64,000 nt of DNA, taken from Roseiarcus sp963742305. GTDB taxonomy: Bacteria > Pseudomonadota > Alphaproteobacteria > Rhizobiales > Beijerinckiaceae. The DNA is taken from the NCBI GenBank assembly GCA_963742305.1, contig CAVULN010000054.1, forward strand, positions 70,016 to 134,015, read 5' to 3'. The notes below the pieces were generated by a model that had not been told where the DNA came from, searched no databases, and saw nothing but the letters and a program-made list of their open reading frames with translations. This document shows positions 37,366 to 46,392 of this stretch, one piece after another. How positions within the stretch are numbered: position 1 is the stretch's first letter; each line of letters opens with the position of its first letter. The translations under genes and the position numbers were made by a program.

Positions 37366-38456
37366 TGCGGCGGCTCATTCTCGCGCTCCTCGTTTGCCTC
37401 GCGGCCGCGCCGGCCTACGCGGTCCGGATCAAGGACATCTCGGTCCTGCGCAGCGCCCACGACAGCCAGCTGGTCGGCTACGGCCTGGTTGTCGGCTTGC
37501 AGGGATCCGGCGACACCCTGCGCAACGCGCCCTTCACCGAGCAGTCGGTGCAGGCGATGCTCGAGCACCTGGGGCTCGACGTGCACGGCGCCTCGCTGCG
37601 CAACCGCAATGTCGCCTCGGTGATCGTCACCACCGATCTCCCCGCCGGGATGGAGGCGGGCTCACGGCTCGACGTCACCGTTTCGGCGCTCGGCGACGCC
37701 CCCTCGCTGATGGGCGGGACCTTGCTCTTGACCCAGCTTCAGGCCGCGGACGGAACGATCTACGCCAGCGCCCAGGGCGCGCTCTCGGTGAGCGGGTTCG
37801 ACGCCCAAGGCCAGGGCGAGACGCTGTCGCAAGGGGTGCCGACCGCCGGGCGCATTCCGAACGGGGCGATCGTCGAACACACGCTCCCCGGATTCGCCGA
37901 GGAGATGCGCTCGATGCTCGAACTGAAGAATCCCGACTATGCGACGGCGATTCGGATCGTCGATGCGATCAACGCCTATTCCAGCCAGCGATTTCGCGCC
38001 CATGCGGCCTATCCAGTCGACAGCCGCAGGGTGGAGCTGTTCCGCCCGCGCAATGTCTCGTTCGCGCGGTTCATGGCGGAGGTTGGAGAACTGCAGGTTG
38101 ACCCGGACACGCCCGCGAGGGTCGTCCTCGACGCTCGCACCGGCACGGTGGTGGTCGGACAGGACGTGCAGATCTCGACGGTCGCGGTGACTTACGGAAC
38201 GCTCACTGTCCGGGTCAACGAGCAGCCGCGGGTCTCGCAGCCCGCCCCGTTCTCGAACGGGCGGACGGTCGTCACGCCCAACACCCGGATCGACGTCGAG
38301 CAGGGCGGCGGCCCGATCGCCATTGTCGGCGGATCGAGCCTGAGAGCCCTGGTCAGCGGCCTCAACCAAATCGGCGTCAAGCCGCCCGGCATCATCGCGA
38401 TCCTGCAGGCGATCAAGACCGCGGGCGCGCTGCAGGCCGACCTGGTCATCCAGTGA
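37362..38456 (+). CDS. flgI: flagellar P-ring protein FlgI
   Basis: This 364-residue exported protein has signal MMRRLILALLVCLAAAPAYA. Conserved mature segments include RIKDISVLRSAHDSQLVGYG, LVVGLQGSGDTLRNAPFTEQ and C-terminal VSGLNQIGVKPPGIIAILQA. It forms the P-ring in the peptidoglycan layer. The start ATG overlaps flgA. Confidence 0.96.
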   Translation: MMRRLILALLVCLAAAPAYAVRIKDISVLRSAHDSQLVGYGLVVGLQGSGDTLRNAPFTEQSVQAMLEHLGLDVHGASLRNRNVASVIVTTDLPAGMEAGSRLDVTVSALGDAPSLMGGTLLLTQLQAADGTIYASAQGALSVSGFDAQGQGETLSQGVPTAGRIPNGAIVEHTLPGFAEEMRSMLELKNPDYATAIRIVDAINAYSSQRFRAHAAYPVDSRRVELFRPRNVSFARFMAEVGELQVDPDTPARVVLDARTGTVVVGQDVQISTVAVTYGTLTVRVNEQPRVSQPAPFSNGRTVVTPNTRIDVEQGGGPIAIVGGSSLRALVSGLNQIGVKPPGIIAILQAIKTAGALQADLVIQ

Positions 38457-38542
38457 CTGACGCGGCGGCGCGCCGCCGCTCGCCGAGGTCAGCCCAGCGC
38501 AAGCCGCGCGCCCGAGAATCGCGCTATTCCCGAGGGCGGACG

Positions 38543-39094
38543 ATGCCAGCTCCTTCACTGACGCAGGGCCGCACGGCCCGATCGTTTGGCGCTTCGATCG
38601 CGCTCGGCGTCGCCGCCGTTCTCATCGCCTGCCCGGCCGCGGCCCAGAACGGGCGGGTGTCCGAACGGGAGAAGCCAAAGGCGCCCGCGGAGAAGGCGGC
38701 GGACAGCGAAGCCAGCCGTTTCTGCGCCAACGTCGCCCCCTCGATCGCGGAAGCGCGCATCGCCTGGCAGACGAAACGCCTCGGCGAGCTTGACGCGCAG
38801 GTCAAGCAGCGGCTCGCCGACCTCGAAAAGGCGGAAGCCTCAGTCAAGCAATGGGTCGCCAAGCGCGACGCTACGCTGAAAGCGGCGAGCGACGGTCTCG
38901 TCGCCATCTACTCGAAGATGCAGCCCGAGACCGCGGCCCAACAGATCGGCGCCATGGACGATCAGATGGCGGCGGCGATCTTGAGCAAACTCAAGCCGGG
39001 CGCCGCGGGCGCCATTCTCGATGAGATGGAGGCGGAGCGCGCGAGCCGGCTCGCTTCCTTCCTCTCGGGCGCCGCGGGAGAGAAGAAATCCTGA
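38543..39094 (+). CDS. motE: MotE-like periplasmic flagellar protein (MotC chaperone)
   Basis: The roughly 183-residue exported protein has signal SFGASIALGVAAVLIACPAA. A coiled coil follows (KRLGELDAQVKQRLADLEKA), then an MgtE-N-like helical end, IYSKMQPETAAQQIGAMDDQ and AILSKLKPGAAGAILDEMEA. In rhizobia MotE stabilises the periplasmic motor protein MotC. The ATG at 38543 is preferred to a GTG at 38453 overlapping flgI because the signal peptide starts there. Confidence 0.82.
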   Translation: MPAPSLTQGRTARSFGASIALGVAAVLIACPAAAQNGRVSEREKPKAPAEKAADSEASRFCANVAPSIAEARIAWQTKRLGELDAQVKQRLADLEKAEASVKQWVAKRDATLKAASDGLVAIYSKMQPETAAQQIGAMDDQMAAAILSKLKPGAAGAILDEMEAERASRLASFLSGAAGEKKS

Positions 39095-39801
39095 TGCGGC
39101 TCCCTCTGGCGCCGCTCGTGCTGGCGATTGCGATGCCTGCGGCTGGCTGCTCGACCAGCCCCGCCGAATTCATGCGCCCTCCGTTCTTTTCGCCGGTCGG
39201 CTCCGGGCTGATCACCGACGAGACGGCGAGCATCCAGACCGCGAATGTCCTGCCCCGGCCTCAGCAGAGCGGTCCGCCGCCGTCCTTGTATAGCCAGCCG
39301 CGCATCGCCCATGTCGGGGACATCGTCAGGGTGCTCATTGCGATGAACGACAAGGCCACTCTCGGCAACGCCTCGGGCCGCTCGCAGACGACCAAGGATG
39401 GCGTCGTCGTCGACTTTGGCTACAACAACGGCTCGGCGGCGTCCTCGTCCAGCCAGCCGGCCAAGCTTCTCGGCGACCTGTCCTCCTCCGCGTCAACGCA
39501 GGGGCAGGGCAACATCGACCGGTCCGAACAGATCCAGGTGGCGGTCGCGGCGGTCGTCACCCGCGTCCTTCCGAACGGCAATCTGGTGATCTCGGGATCG
39601 CAGGAAGTGCGCGTCAACTACGAGATGCGCCAGCTCACGGTCGCCGGGATCGTCGACCCGCTCGACATCTCCCTCAACAACACCGTCGCCTATGATCGCA
39701 TCGCCGAGGCCCGCATCTCCTATGGCGGCCGCGGCCGTCAGAGCGACTTTCAGCAGCCGGCGTGGGGACAGCAGGTTTATGACGCCGTCAGGCCATTCTA
39801 G
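39094..39801 (+). CDS. flgH: flagellar L-ring lipoprotein FlgH
   Basis: This 235-residue outer-membrane lipoprotein has lipobox AAGC (Cys19). Conserved segments include HVGDIVRVLIAMNDKATLGN, VLPNGNLVISGSQEVRVNYE and the C-terminal SYGGRGRQSDFQQPAWGQQ. It forms the L-ring. The ATG overlaps the last base of motE. Confidence 0.95.
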   Translation: MRLPLAPLVLAIAMPAAGCSTSPAEFMRPPFFSPVGSGLITDETASIQTANVLPRPQQSGPPPSLYSQPRIAHVGDIVRVLIAMNDKATLGNASGRSQTTKDGVVVDFGYNNGSAASSSSQPAKLLGDLSSSASTQGQGNIDRSEQIQVAVAAVVTRVLPNGNLVISGSQEVRVNYEMRQLTVAGIVDPLDISLNNTVAYDRIAEARISYGGRGRQSDFQQPAWGQQVYDAVRPF

Positions 39802-39812
39802 GCGGAGCGCCG

Positions 39813-40289
39813 ATGTCTGATTCCGCTGTGCCTCAGGGCGCTGCAAGGGGGTCGGTGAGGAGATCGTTGATCGAGCTCGCGATCGTCGTTGGTCTCGGCG
39901 CGTGCGCCGGGGCCGCCTTCGAGGCATGGCGGCCGCTGGCGGCGCCCAGGCTGGACAAAGCCGTGGAGGCGTCCGCCGCCGTGTCGCCTGCCGAGCCTTC
40001 GACGATCTTCGACATGGCCCCGATCGTAACCAATCTGGGCGCGCCGCAGGAGACGTGGATCCGCCTCGAGGGCTCGATCATCTTCGACCCCAGGACTTTG
40101 CCCCATCCCGAAGCCATGGCGGGCCAGATCGGCGACGACATCCTCGCCTATCTGCGAACCCTGTCGCTGCATGAGCTTGAGGGGCCGATCGGGCTGGAGA
40201 ACATCCGCCAGGACTTGAACGAGCGGGCGGCGACGCGCAGCGGCGGGAAGGTTCGCGCCTTCGTGATCAGGACCCTGGTGGTGCAATGA
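39813..40289 (+). CDS. fliL: flagellar basal-body associated protein FliL
   Basis: This 158-residue inner-membrane protein has one N-terminal segment (about residues 20-40, LIELAIVVGLGACAGAAFEA). The periplasmic domain contains EGSIIFDPRTLPHPEAMAGQ and ends GKVRAFVIRTLVVQ, the family-typical terminus. FliL rings surround stators. The stop overlaps fliP (ATGA). Confidence 0.88.
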   Translation: MSDSAVPQGAARGSVRRSLIELAIVVGLGACAGAAFEAWRPLAAPRLDKAVEASAAVSPAEPSTIFDMAPIVTNLGAPQETWIRLEGSIIFDPRTLPHPEAMAGQIGDDILAYLRTLSLHELEGPIGLENIRQDLNERAATRSGGKVRAFVIRTLVVQ

Positions 40290-41020
40290 GACGAACGATC
40301 TGGGCAAGCGCCGCGCTGGTCGCGGCAAGCTCTCCGGCCTGCGCTCAAAACGTCGATCTCAATGCGCTCATTCCCGCCGGCGGCGCGACCGCGAGCGGCC
40401 GGATCATCGAGCTCGTCGCGATCCTGACCGTGCTTTCGGTCGCCCCTGGCCTGCTCATCATGGTCACGAGCTTCACGCGCTTTATCGTCGCGCTGTCGTT
40501 CCTGCGCTCCGGCCTCGGTCTGCAGAGCGCGCCGGCCAACCTCGTGCTCATCAGTCTGTCGCTGTTCATGACCTTCTTCGTCATGGCGCCGACCTTCGAC
40601 CGCGCCTGGCGGGACGGTCTCGAGCCGCTGATGGACAACAAGATCAGCCAGCAGCAAGCGCTTGACGCGGTCGTCGAGCCGTTTCGGGAATTCATGCTCG
40701 GCCAGGTTCGGGAAAAGGACATCGCGCTGTTCGAGAGCCTGTCCAAAGGGCGGTTCGACGTCACCGACCGCTCGAAAGCGGATTTGCGGCTGCTCATCCC
40801 GGCGTTCATGATTTCCGAGCTCCGGCGCGGCTTTGAGATCGGGTTCCTGATCGTGCTGCCGTTCCTGGTCATCGACATGATCGTTGCGACGCTGACCATG
40901 TCGATGGGGATGATGATGCTGCCGCCGTCGGTCATCTCGCTGCCGGTCAAGATCCTGTTTTTCGTGCTGATCGACGGCTGGAATCTCCTGATCGGAAGCC
41001 TGGTGCGTTCGGCAAGCTGA
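40286..41020 (+). CDS. fliP: flagellar export apparatus protein FliP
   Basis: This 244-residue export-gate protein has a cleavable signal region, then LTVLSVAPGLLIMVTSFTRF, LRSGLGLQSAPANLVLISLS and the C-terminal LPFLVIDMIVATLTMSMGMM and MLPPSVISLPVKILFFVLID. All are canonical FliP blocks. It ends the flgB-fliP run. Confidence 0.96.
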   Translation: MRRTIWASAALVAASSPACAQNVDLNALIPAGGATASGRIIELVAILTVLSVAPGLLIMVTSFTRFIVALSFLRSGLGLQSAPANLVLISLSLFMTFFVMAPTFDRAWRDGLEPLMDNKISQQQALDAVVEPFREFMLGQVREKDIALFESLSKGRFDVTDRSKADLRLLIPAFMISELRRGFEIGFLIVLPFLVIDMIVATLTMSMGMMMLPPSVISLPVKILFFVLIDGWNLLIGSLVRSAS

Positions 41021-41030
41021 TCGGGCGCCA

Positions 41031-41044
41031 GCCTCGCGCAAGGC
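41031..41044 (+). promoter_or_regulatory. flagellar palindrome GCCT-CGCGCA-AGGC upstream of flgE
   Basis: This motif begins 10 bases after the fliP stop and 37 bases before the flgE ATG. It is identical in its outer halves to the flgB site, marking a probable new transcription unit at flgE. Confidence 0.5.
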
Positions 41045-41081
41045 CGCGCGGCTCAAATGGCGCAACCGCCGAGGAGTCCGC

Positions 41082-42326
41082 ATGAGCATTCTGAACACCA
41101 GCGTTTCGGGCATGCAGGCCAATTCGAACTGGCTGTCGTCGATCTCCCAGAACGTCGCCAACTCCAACACCACCGGCTACAAGAACGTCGCGACCGACTT
41201 CTCGAGCCTCGTCGATCAGATCGCCGACGGCGACGCCGATTTCGGCGGCGTCTCCACGACCCAGGTCTCGCTCAATGCGCTGCAGGGCAATGTCGTCTCC
41301 ACCTCGACTCCGACCAACCTCGCGGTCCAGGGCGCCGGCTTCTTCGTCGTGTCCGATTCCAGCGGCACGCTCTACCTGACGCGCAATGGCTCCTTCACGC
41401 CTGACGCGTCAGGCAACCTCGTCAACAGCGCCGGCTATTACCTGATGGCGGCGAACGTGCAGGACGGCGTTTCGCCGCTCGCGGCGAATTCGCTGACCGA
41501 CCTCGAGAAGGTCAATGTCGTCAACGCGGGCCAGACGGCGACGCCGACCACCAGCGCAACGCTCACAGCCAATCTGCCGTCCACGGCGACGCCGGTGGCC
41601 GCCGCCGCCTTGCCGTCGGTCAATTCGGCAAGCTCGACCTATACCGAAGCGACCTCGCTTGTCGTGTACGACAATCTGGGCGGGGCGCACACGATCAATC
41701 TCTATTTCGCCAACACCGGAACGAACACCTGGGAGGTTGACGCCTTCGACGCCTCAACGGCGTCGGGAAGCGGCGGCTTTCCGTATTCGTCCGGTCCGCT
41801 CGCGACCCAGACTCTTACCTTCGACCCGACGAACGGGGCGCTCACCTCCGGTTCGCCGCTGTCGATTGCGGTGCCGGACGGGCGGACCATGAGCCTCGAT
41901 CTCGGCAACATGAGCCAGCTTGCGGCAGGCTTCAACGTGACCGCCGCGACCGCGAACGGGAACGCGCCGAGCGGCATCAGCGGCGTCTCCGTCTCGAAGA
42001 GTGGATCGTTGACGTTCAACTACGCCAACGGGACGTCCAGCGTGGCCTACGACATTCCGCTCGCGAATGTGGTGAGCCCCGACAACCTCGCCTCGGTCAA
42101 CGGCGGCGCCTACCTGCAGACGTCGGCTTCCGGTCCCGTTTTCCTTGGGACCGCGGGCGGCGCGGGCTTTGGCTCGATCGAAGCCTCCTCGCTCGAGACT
42201 TCGACGGTCGACCTGGCCACAGAACTGACCGACATGATCCAGGCGCAGAGCGCTTACGAGGCGAACTCCAAAGTGTTTCAGACCGGCGCCAACATTCTCG
42301 ACGTCCTGAACGGGCTGAAGCCGTAA
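41082..42326 (+). CDS. flgE: flagellar hook protein FlgE
   Basis: This 414-residue hook subunit begins MSILNTSVSGMQANSNWLSS and contains ISQNVANSNTTGYKNVATDF. It has an Ala/Ser/Thr-rich middle and the C-terminal LTDMIQAQSAYEANSKVFQT. GAGGAG precedes the ATG. flgK follows 26 bp later. Confidence 0.95.
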   Translation: MSILNTSVSGMQANSNWLSSISQNVANSNTTGYKNVATDFSSLVDQIADGDADFGGVSTTQVSLNALQGNVVSTSTPTNLAVQGAGFFVVSDSSGTLYLTRNGSFTPDASGNLVNSAGYYLMAANVQDGVSPLAANSLTDLEKVNVVNAGQTATPTTSATLTANLPSTATPVAAAALPSVNSASSTYTEATSLVVYDNLGGAHTINLYFANTGTNTWEVDAFDASTASGSGGFPYSSGPLATQTLTFDPTNGALTSGSPLSIAVPDGRTMSLDLGNMSQLAAGFNVTAATANGNAPSGISGVSVSKSGSLTFNYANGTSSVAYDIPLANVVSPDNLASVNGGAYLQTSASGPVFLGTAGGAGFGSIEASSLETSTVDLATELTDMIQAQSAYEANSKVFQTGANILDVLNGLKP

Positions 42327-42352
42327 GGTCAGGCAAGGCTTAGGGAGCTTCG

Positions 42353-43856
42353 ATGAGCCTCTCGACCGCGTTCAGCGTCATCAGCTCTTCCTTCGCCGCC
42401 AATGCGGCGCAGACCGCTGTCGTCTCGAACAACATCGCCAACGTCAATACGTCCGGCTATTCGCGCGAGCTCGCGAATGTCGTGACCAATTCCTATGGCG
42501 GCGCGGATGTCGCTTCGGTAACCCGGGAGGCCAACGCCGCGCTCACCGAGCAGGTTTCGAACTCGACCTCGCAGGCCGCGACCCAGCAGGCGATCTCCGA
42601 TGGGCTCACGACGCTCGCGCAGACCGTCGACGACAGTTCGTCGACTTCGTCGACGTCCGGCGCGGACCAGAACGGCGCCTCGCCCTCCGCGATGCTCGCC
42701 AATCTGGAAAGCGCGCTGACGACCTACGCGGACTCTCCAACCTCGTCATCCGCCGCCGACGCGGTCGTCAAGGCCGCCTCCGATCTCGCCTCGTCGCTCA
42801 ACAGCGGCAGCGCGACCGTCCAGCAGGTGCGCGAGCAGGCCGACCAGAGCATCGCGTCGTCTGTCAACACAATCAATTCGCTGCTCAATCAGTTCACGGC
42901 CGCCAACGACGCCGTGGTCGCCGGACTTCGGACCGGAGCGAACGTCTCCAGCGCAGAGGATGCCCGCGACTCGATCGTGACCCAGCTCGCCCATGAGATT
43001 GGCGTTTCGACCACCGTGGCCGCAAATGGCTCGGAGTCGATATACACCGACAGCGGCGTCACGTTGTTCCAGGATCTTCCGCGCACGGTTTCCTTCACTC
43101 CCGACGCCGACGCTCGTCGATGGCACGAACGGCGGCGCGGTTACAGTCGATGGCGTGCCGATCACCGGCGCCGATTCGCCGATGCCTATTCGATCGGGCG
43201 CGCTGGCCGGTTATGCGGCGCTGCGAGATACGATCGCACCCGAATATCAGGCCCAGCTCGACCAGATCGCCGGCGGCCTGATCAACGCCTTCGCCGAAAG
43301 CGATCAGTCGGCGACGCCCACCTTGCCCTCGCTGCCGGGCCTTTTCACGACGCCCGGAGCGACCAGTCTGCCGTCGATGACGGCGACAACGGGTCTCGCG
43401 GCGACGATCGAAGTCAATCCGAACGCCGACCCGTCGCGGGGCGGGGATCCGACGCTCATCCGGGACGGCGGGATCTCCGACCCCGGAAGCCCTGCCTACA
43501 CCTACAACACGACCGGCGCGGCGAGCTACACCGGACGCATCCAGGGGCTTATCGGTCAGATCGAAGCGACGCAGAGCTTCGACCCGTCCGCCGGTCTCGA
43601 GTCGTCGTCGAGCCTTGCCGGCTACGCCAATGCCTCCGTGAGCTGGCTGCAAGCCGAGAACCAGCAAGCGAGCGACGCGTCTTCGTATCAGAACGCACTG
43701 GTCACGCAGGCGACCGCGGCGCTGTCGAATGCGACCGGCGTCAATCTCGACGCCGAGATGACCAACATGCTGAACCTCGAGAACTCCTACGCCTCGACGG
43801 CGAAGCTCCTGACCACCGTCAATGGCATGTTCTCAAGCCTGTTGCAGGCGGCATGA
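42353..43856 (+). CDS. flgK: flagellar hook-associated protein FlgK, one frameshift
   Basis: This hook-filament junction protein starts MSLSTAFSVISSSFAANAAQ with NNIANVNTSGYSRELANVVT. It reads in this frame to about 43110 (DLPRTVSFTPDAD). The homologous sequence continues one frame over, from LVDGTNGGAVTVDGVPITGA to C-terminal MTNMLNLENSYASTAKLLTT and the stop at 43856. Removing one base at 43110-43113 gives 500 residues, normal for a rhizobial FlgK. The first frame happens to remain open into flgL, producing a false 855-residue reading. Probable assembly indel. Confidence 0.88.
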
Positions 43857-44920
43857 CCACCGTGGGCGCGAACTTCGTCTCGACCCAGACCCTGGCCAAC
43901 AGCCTGGTCGCGCCGGTCATGCAGGCTCAGTCGCAGCTCGCCAGCGCAATGACCGAGATGTCGACCGGCCAGTACGCCAACCTCGGCTTGCAACTTGGCG
44001 ACCAGTCCGGCTACGAACTGTCGCTGAAGGAGCAGGTCGGCGAGCTGCAGACGCTGACCAGCGGCAACAGCCTCGTTTCGACGAGCCTGTCGACCGCGCA
44101 AAGCGCGCTGCAGGCCATCCAGTCCAGCGCTCAGACGACGTTGAACGATCTTGCGGCCTGGACGCCAGGCGCCGATTCCGGCGCCTCGCTTCAGAACATG
44201 GGCCAATCGGCGCTTCAGTCGCTCATCGCCTCGACCAATGCGACGTCGGGGGATCAATATGTGTTCGGCGGAATCAATTCCGCGGTCGCGCCGATGGCGG
44301 ACTATTATTCGACTCCCGCGTCCGCCGCCAAGACCGCGATCGACGACGCCTTTCAGACCGCGTTTGGCGTGCTGCCGAGCGATCCGGCCGCAGCCGACAT
44401 CTCGGCGTCCGCCATGCAGAGCTTTCTTTCCGGGCCGTTCGCGGCGCTCTTTACCGGCGCCGCGTGGAGCGCGAACTGGTCGTCCGCCTCGAGCACGAAC
44501 ACGAGCGCTGTGATCGCTCCGGGCCAGACGGTGACGACCTCGACCGACGCCAATCAGCCCGGCTTCCAGGCGCTGGCTCAAGGCTACGCGATGTTGAGTG
44601 AGTTCGGCGGATCCGAGCTCAGCAGCGACGCGCAGCAGGCCGTGGCCACGGCCGCCTCCTCGCTGGTTTCGCAAGGCATCAATTCGATGATTGACGCTCA
44701 GGCGGAGCTCGGCTCCACCCAGAGCGCCGTCACGAGCGCCAACAGCTCGATGAGCTCGCAGCTCACCATCCTGCAAGTCCAGATCGGCAATCTCGACAAC
44801 GCCAACCCGACGACAACAGCCGCCCGGATCAGCAGCCTGACCAATCAGATCCAGATGGCTTACGAACTGACGGCGCGCCTGCAACAGCTCAATCTGGCGC
44901 AATACCTGCCAGTCGCCTAG
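43853..44920 (+). CDS. flgL: flagellar hook-associated protein FlgL
   Basis: This 355-residue junction protein has N-terminal TTVGANFVSTQTLANSLVAP, a flagellin-like helix (LASAMTEMSTGQYANLGLQL) and the C-terminal coiled segment TNQIQMAYELTARLQQLNLA. The ATG at 43853 overlaps the flgK stop as ATGA, fixing the start. It lies 16 bp before flaF. Confidence 0.9.
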   Translation: MTTVGANFVSTQTLANSLVAPVMQAQSQLASAMTEMSTGQYANLGLQLGDQSGYELSLKEQVGELQTLTSGNSLVSTSLSTAQSALQAIQSSAQTTLNDLAAWTPGADSGASLQNMGQSALQSLIASTNATSGDQYVFGGINSAVAPMADYYSTPASAAKTAIDDAFQTAFGVLPSDPAAADISASAMQSFLSGPFAALFTGAAWSANWSSASSTNTSAVIAPGQTVTTSTDANQPGFQALAQGYAMLSEFGGSELSSDAQQAVATAASSLVSQGINSMIDAQAELGSTQSAVTSANSSMSSQLTILQVQIGNLDNANPTTTAARISSLTNQIQMAYELTARLQQLNLAQYLPVA

Positions 44921-44936
44921 CGCGTGAAAGGTCGCG

Positions 44937-45284
44937 ATGTACGAATTCGCCTACAACGACGTGATCGAAGATTTGCACCAGACGATGCGCGCCCGCGAGC
45001 GCGCGGCGATGGACCGGGTGATCGGGATGCTTCGCTTGGCTCAGGAGAAAGGCCCCCAATCGCGCGAGCGGATCGACGCGCTGTTCTATCTCCGCCGTCT
45101 GTGGACAATCTTCATCGAGGACCTCAACGACCCGAACAACGAGCTGCCGGCGCAGCTCAGAGCCGGCATCGTCTCGATCGGCATCTGGATGATGAAGGAG
45201 ATCGATCGCGCGCGCGAGGGGCTGACCAGCGATCTCACGCCGATGATCGAAATCAATCAGCTCATCCGCGACGGGCTGAAGTGA
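44937..45284 (+). CDS. flaF: flagellar biosynthesis regulator FlaF
   Basis: This 115-residue protein reads MYEFAYNDVIEDLHQTMRAR, with the conserved WTIFIEDLNDPNNELPAQLR and SIGIWMMKEIDRAREG. In Caulobacter and rhizobia FlaF promotes flagellin secretion or translation, opposing FlbT. It lies 9 bp before flbT. Confidence 0.93.
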   Translation: MYEFAYNDVIEDLHQTMRARERAAMDRVIGMLRLAQEKGPQSRERIDALFYLRRLWTIFIEDLNDPNNELPAQLRAGIVSIGIWMMKEIDRAREGLTSDLTPMIEINQLIRDGLK

Positions 45285-45293
45285 GGCGGCCCC

Positions 45294-45698
45294 ATGAACA
45301 TCACGCTCAGAGCCGGGGAACGGCTGTTCATCAACGGGGCGGTCATCCGTATCGACCGGAAAGCCTCGATCGAGCTTCTGAACGAGGTCACCTTCCTGCT
45401 CGAGAACCATGTGATGCAGGCCGAGCAGGCGACGACGCTGATCCGCCAGATCTATTTCGCGGTCCAGATCATGCTGATGGACCCGACGGCCGCCGCCAGC
45501 GCCGCACCGCTCGCCCGCTCGCTGGTCGAATTGGCGCTTCAAGCGTATCGGGCGCCCGAGTTGACGGCGGGCCTCAACGGCGTCGCCGCGTCGCTCGTCC
45601 GGGGACGCAATTTCGAGGCGCTGAAGGCGCTGCGCGGCCTCTTCGCGCTTGAGGACAAGGAACTTCAGCCGCTCGCCAACGCGCCGAGCGCCGCCTGA
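45294..45698 (+). CDS. flbT: flagellin mRNA regulator FlbT
   Basis: This 134-residue protein reads MNITLRAGERLFINGAVIRI with FLLENHVMQAEQATTLIRQI, the FlbT core. In Caulobacter FlbT represses flagellin translation by acting on the 5' leader of its mRNA. The flaF-flbT pairing is typical of Alphaproteobacteria. No flagellin gene is in the window. Confidence 0.94.
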   Translation: MNITLRAGERLFINGAVIRIDRKASIELLNEVTFLLENHVMQAEQATTLIRQIYFAVQIMLMDPTAAASAAPLARSLVELALQAYRAPELTAGLNGVAASLVRGRNFEALKALRGLFALEDKELQPLANAPSAA

Positions 45699-45714
45699 AC
45701 CAAGGAGAACCGCC

Positions 45715-46122
45715 GTGACTGTAACCGCCACGACCCCCGTTTCGTCGACCGCATCGTCCGCCTCGTCTGCGACGGCGACTGCAGCGACGCAAAGCCTGGG
45801 CTACAACGACTTTCTCACCCTGCTCATGGCGGAGATGAAGAACCAGGACCCGACCCAGCCGATGGACCCCTCGCAGATGGTGTCGCAGCTCGCCACCGTC
45901 TCCGAGGTCGGGCAGGCGGTGCAGACCAACACGACCCTGGCCTCGCTGTTGACTGCGACCTCGCTGAGCCAGGCCGAGCAGCTCATCGGCCGGACGGTCA
46001 CCTCGGCCGATGGTTTGACTTCGGGCGAGGTCGCCTCGGTCAGCGTCGCCAGCACGGGCGCGGTCGCTACGCTGACCAGCGGCGCGACCATCCCGCTCGC
46101 CAACGGCGCGAGCGTCCAGTGA
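45715..46122 (+). CDS. flgD: flagellar hook assembly protein FlgD
   Basis: This 135-residue hook-cap scaffold is short, as in rhizobia. The core is LGYNDFLTLLMAEMKNQDPT and QPMDPSQMVSQLATVSEVGQ. The start is GTG 45715 with AAGGAG upstream. The stop overlaps fliQ (GTGA). The C-terminal Ig-like domains of enterobacterial FlgD are absent. Confidence 0.92.
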   Translation: MTVTATTPVSSTASSASSATATAATQSLGYNDFLTLLMAEMKNQDPTQPMDPSQMVSQLATVSEVGQAVQTNTTLASLLTATSLSQAEQLIGRTVTSADGLTSGEVASVSVASTGAVATLTSGATIPLANGASVQ

Positions 46123-46388
46123 ACGAAGGCGACGCGATCGATCTCGTCCAGTCGGCGATCTGGATGGTGGTGGTCGGCGCAGGGCCCTGCGTCGCCGCGG
46201 CGATGGCGGTCGGCGTGGCGATCGCGCTCTTGCAGGCCCTGACCCAGATACAGGAGATGACGCTCACCTTCGTGCCCAAGATGATCGCCGTCTTTGTCGC
46301 TGCGAGCCTGACAGCCTCCTTCGTCGGGGCGAAATTCTCGATCTTCACTCAAAGCGTCTACGGCCGGATCGAGCAGGGATACAAATAG
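46119..46388 (+). CDS. fliQ: flagellar export apparatus protein FliQ
   Basis: This 89-residue protein has two membrane helices, including WMVVVGAGPCVAAAMAVGVA and MIAVFVAASLTASFVGAKF, with LLQALTQIQEMTLTFVPKMI between them. The start is GTG 46119. The gene converges with the hydrolase after 4 bp. Confidence 0.93.
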   Translation: MNEGDAIDLVQSAIWMVVVGAGPCVAAAMAVGVAIALLQALTQIQEMTLTFVPKMIAVFVAASLTASFVGAKFSIFTQSVYGRIEQGYK

Positions 46389-46392
46389 GCCT

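Noticed and set aside
42327..42352. GGCAAGGC ahead of flgK as a fifth flagellar palindrome
   Set aside because: Only the right half matches; the left GCCT at the required 6-base spacing is missing.
42353..44920. A single 855-residue flagellar fusion protein
   Set aside because: The central part has no similarity to FlgK, while the neighbouring frame does. The fusion is an artefact of one indel.
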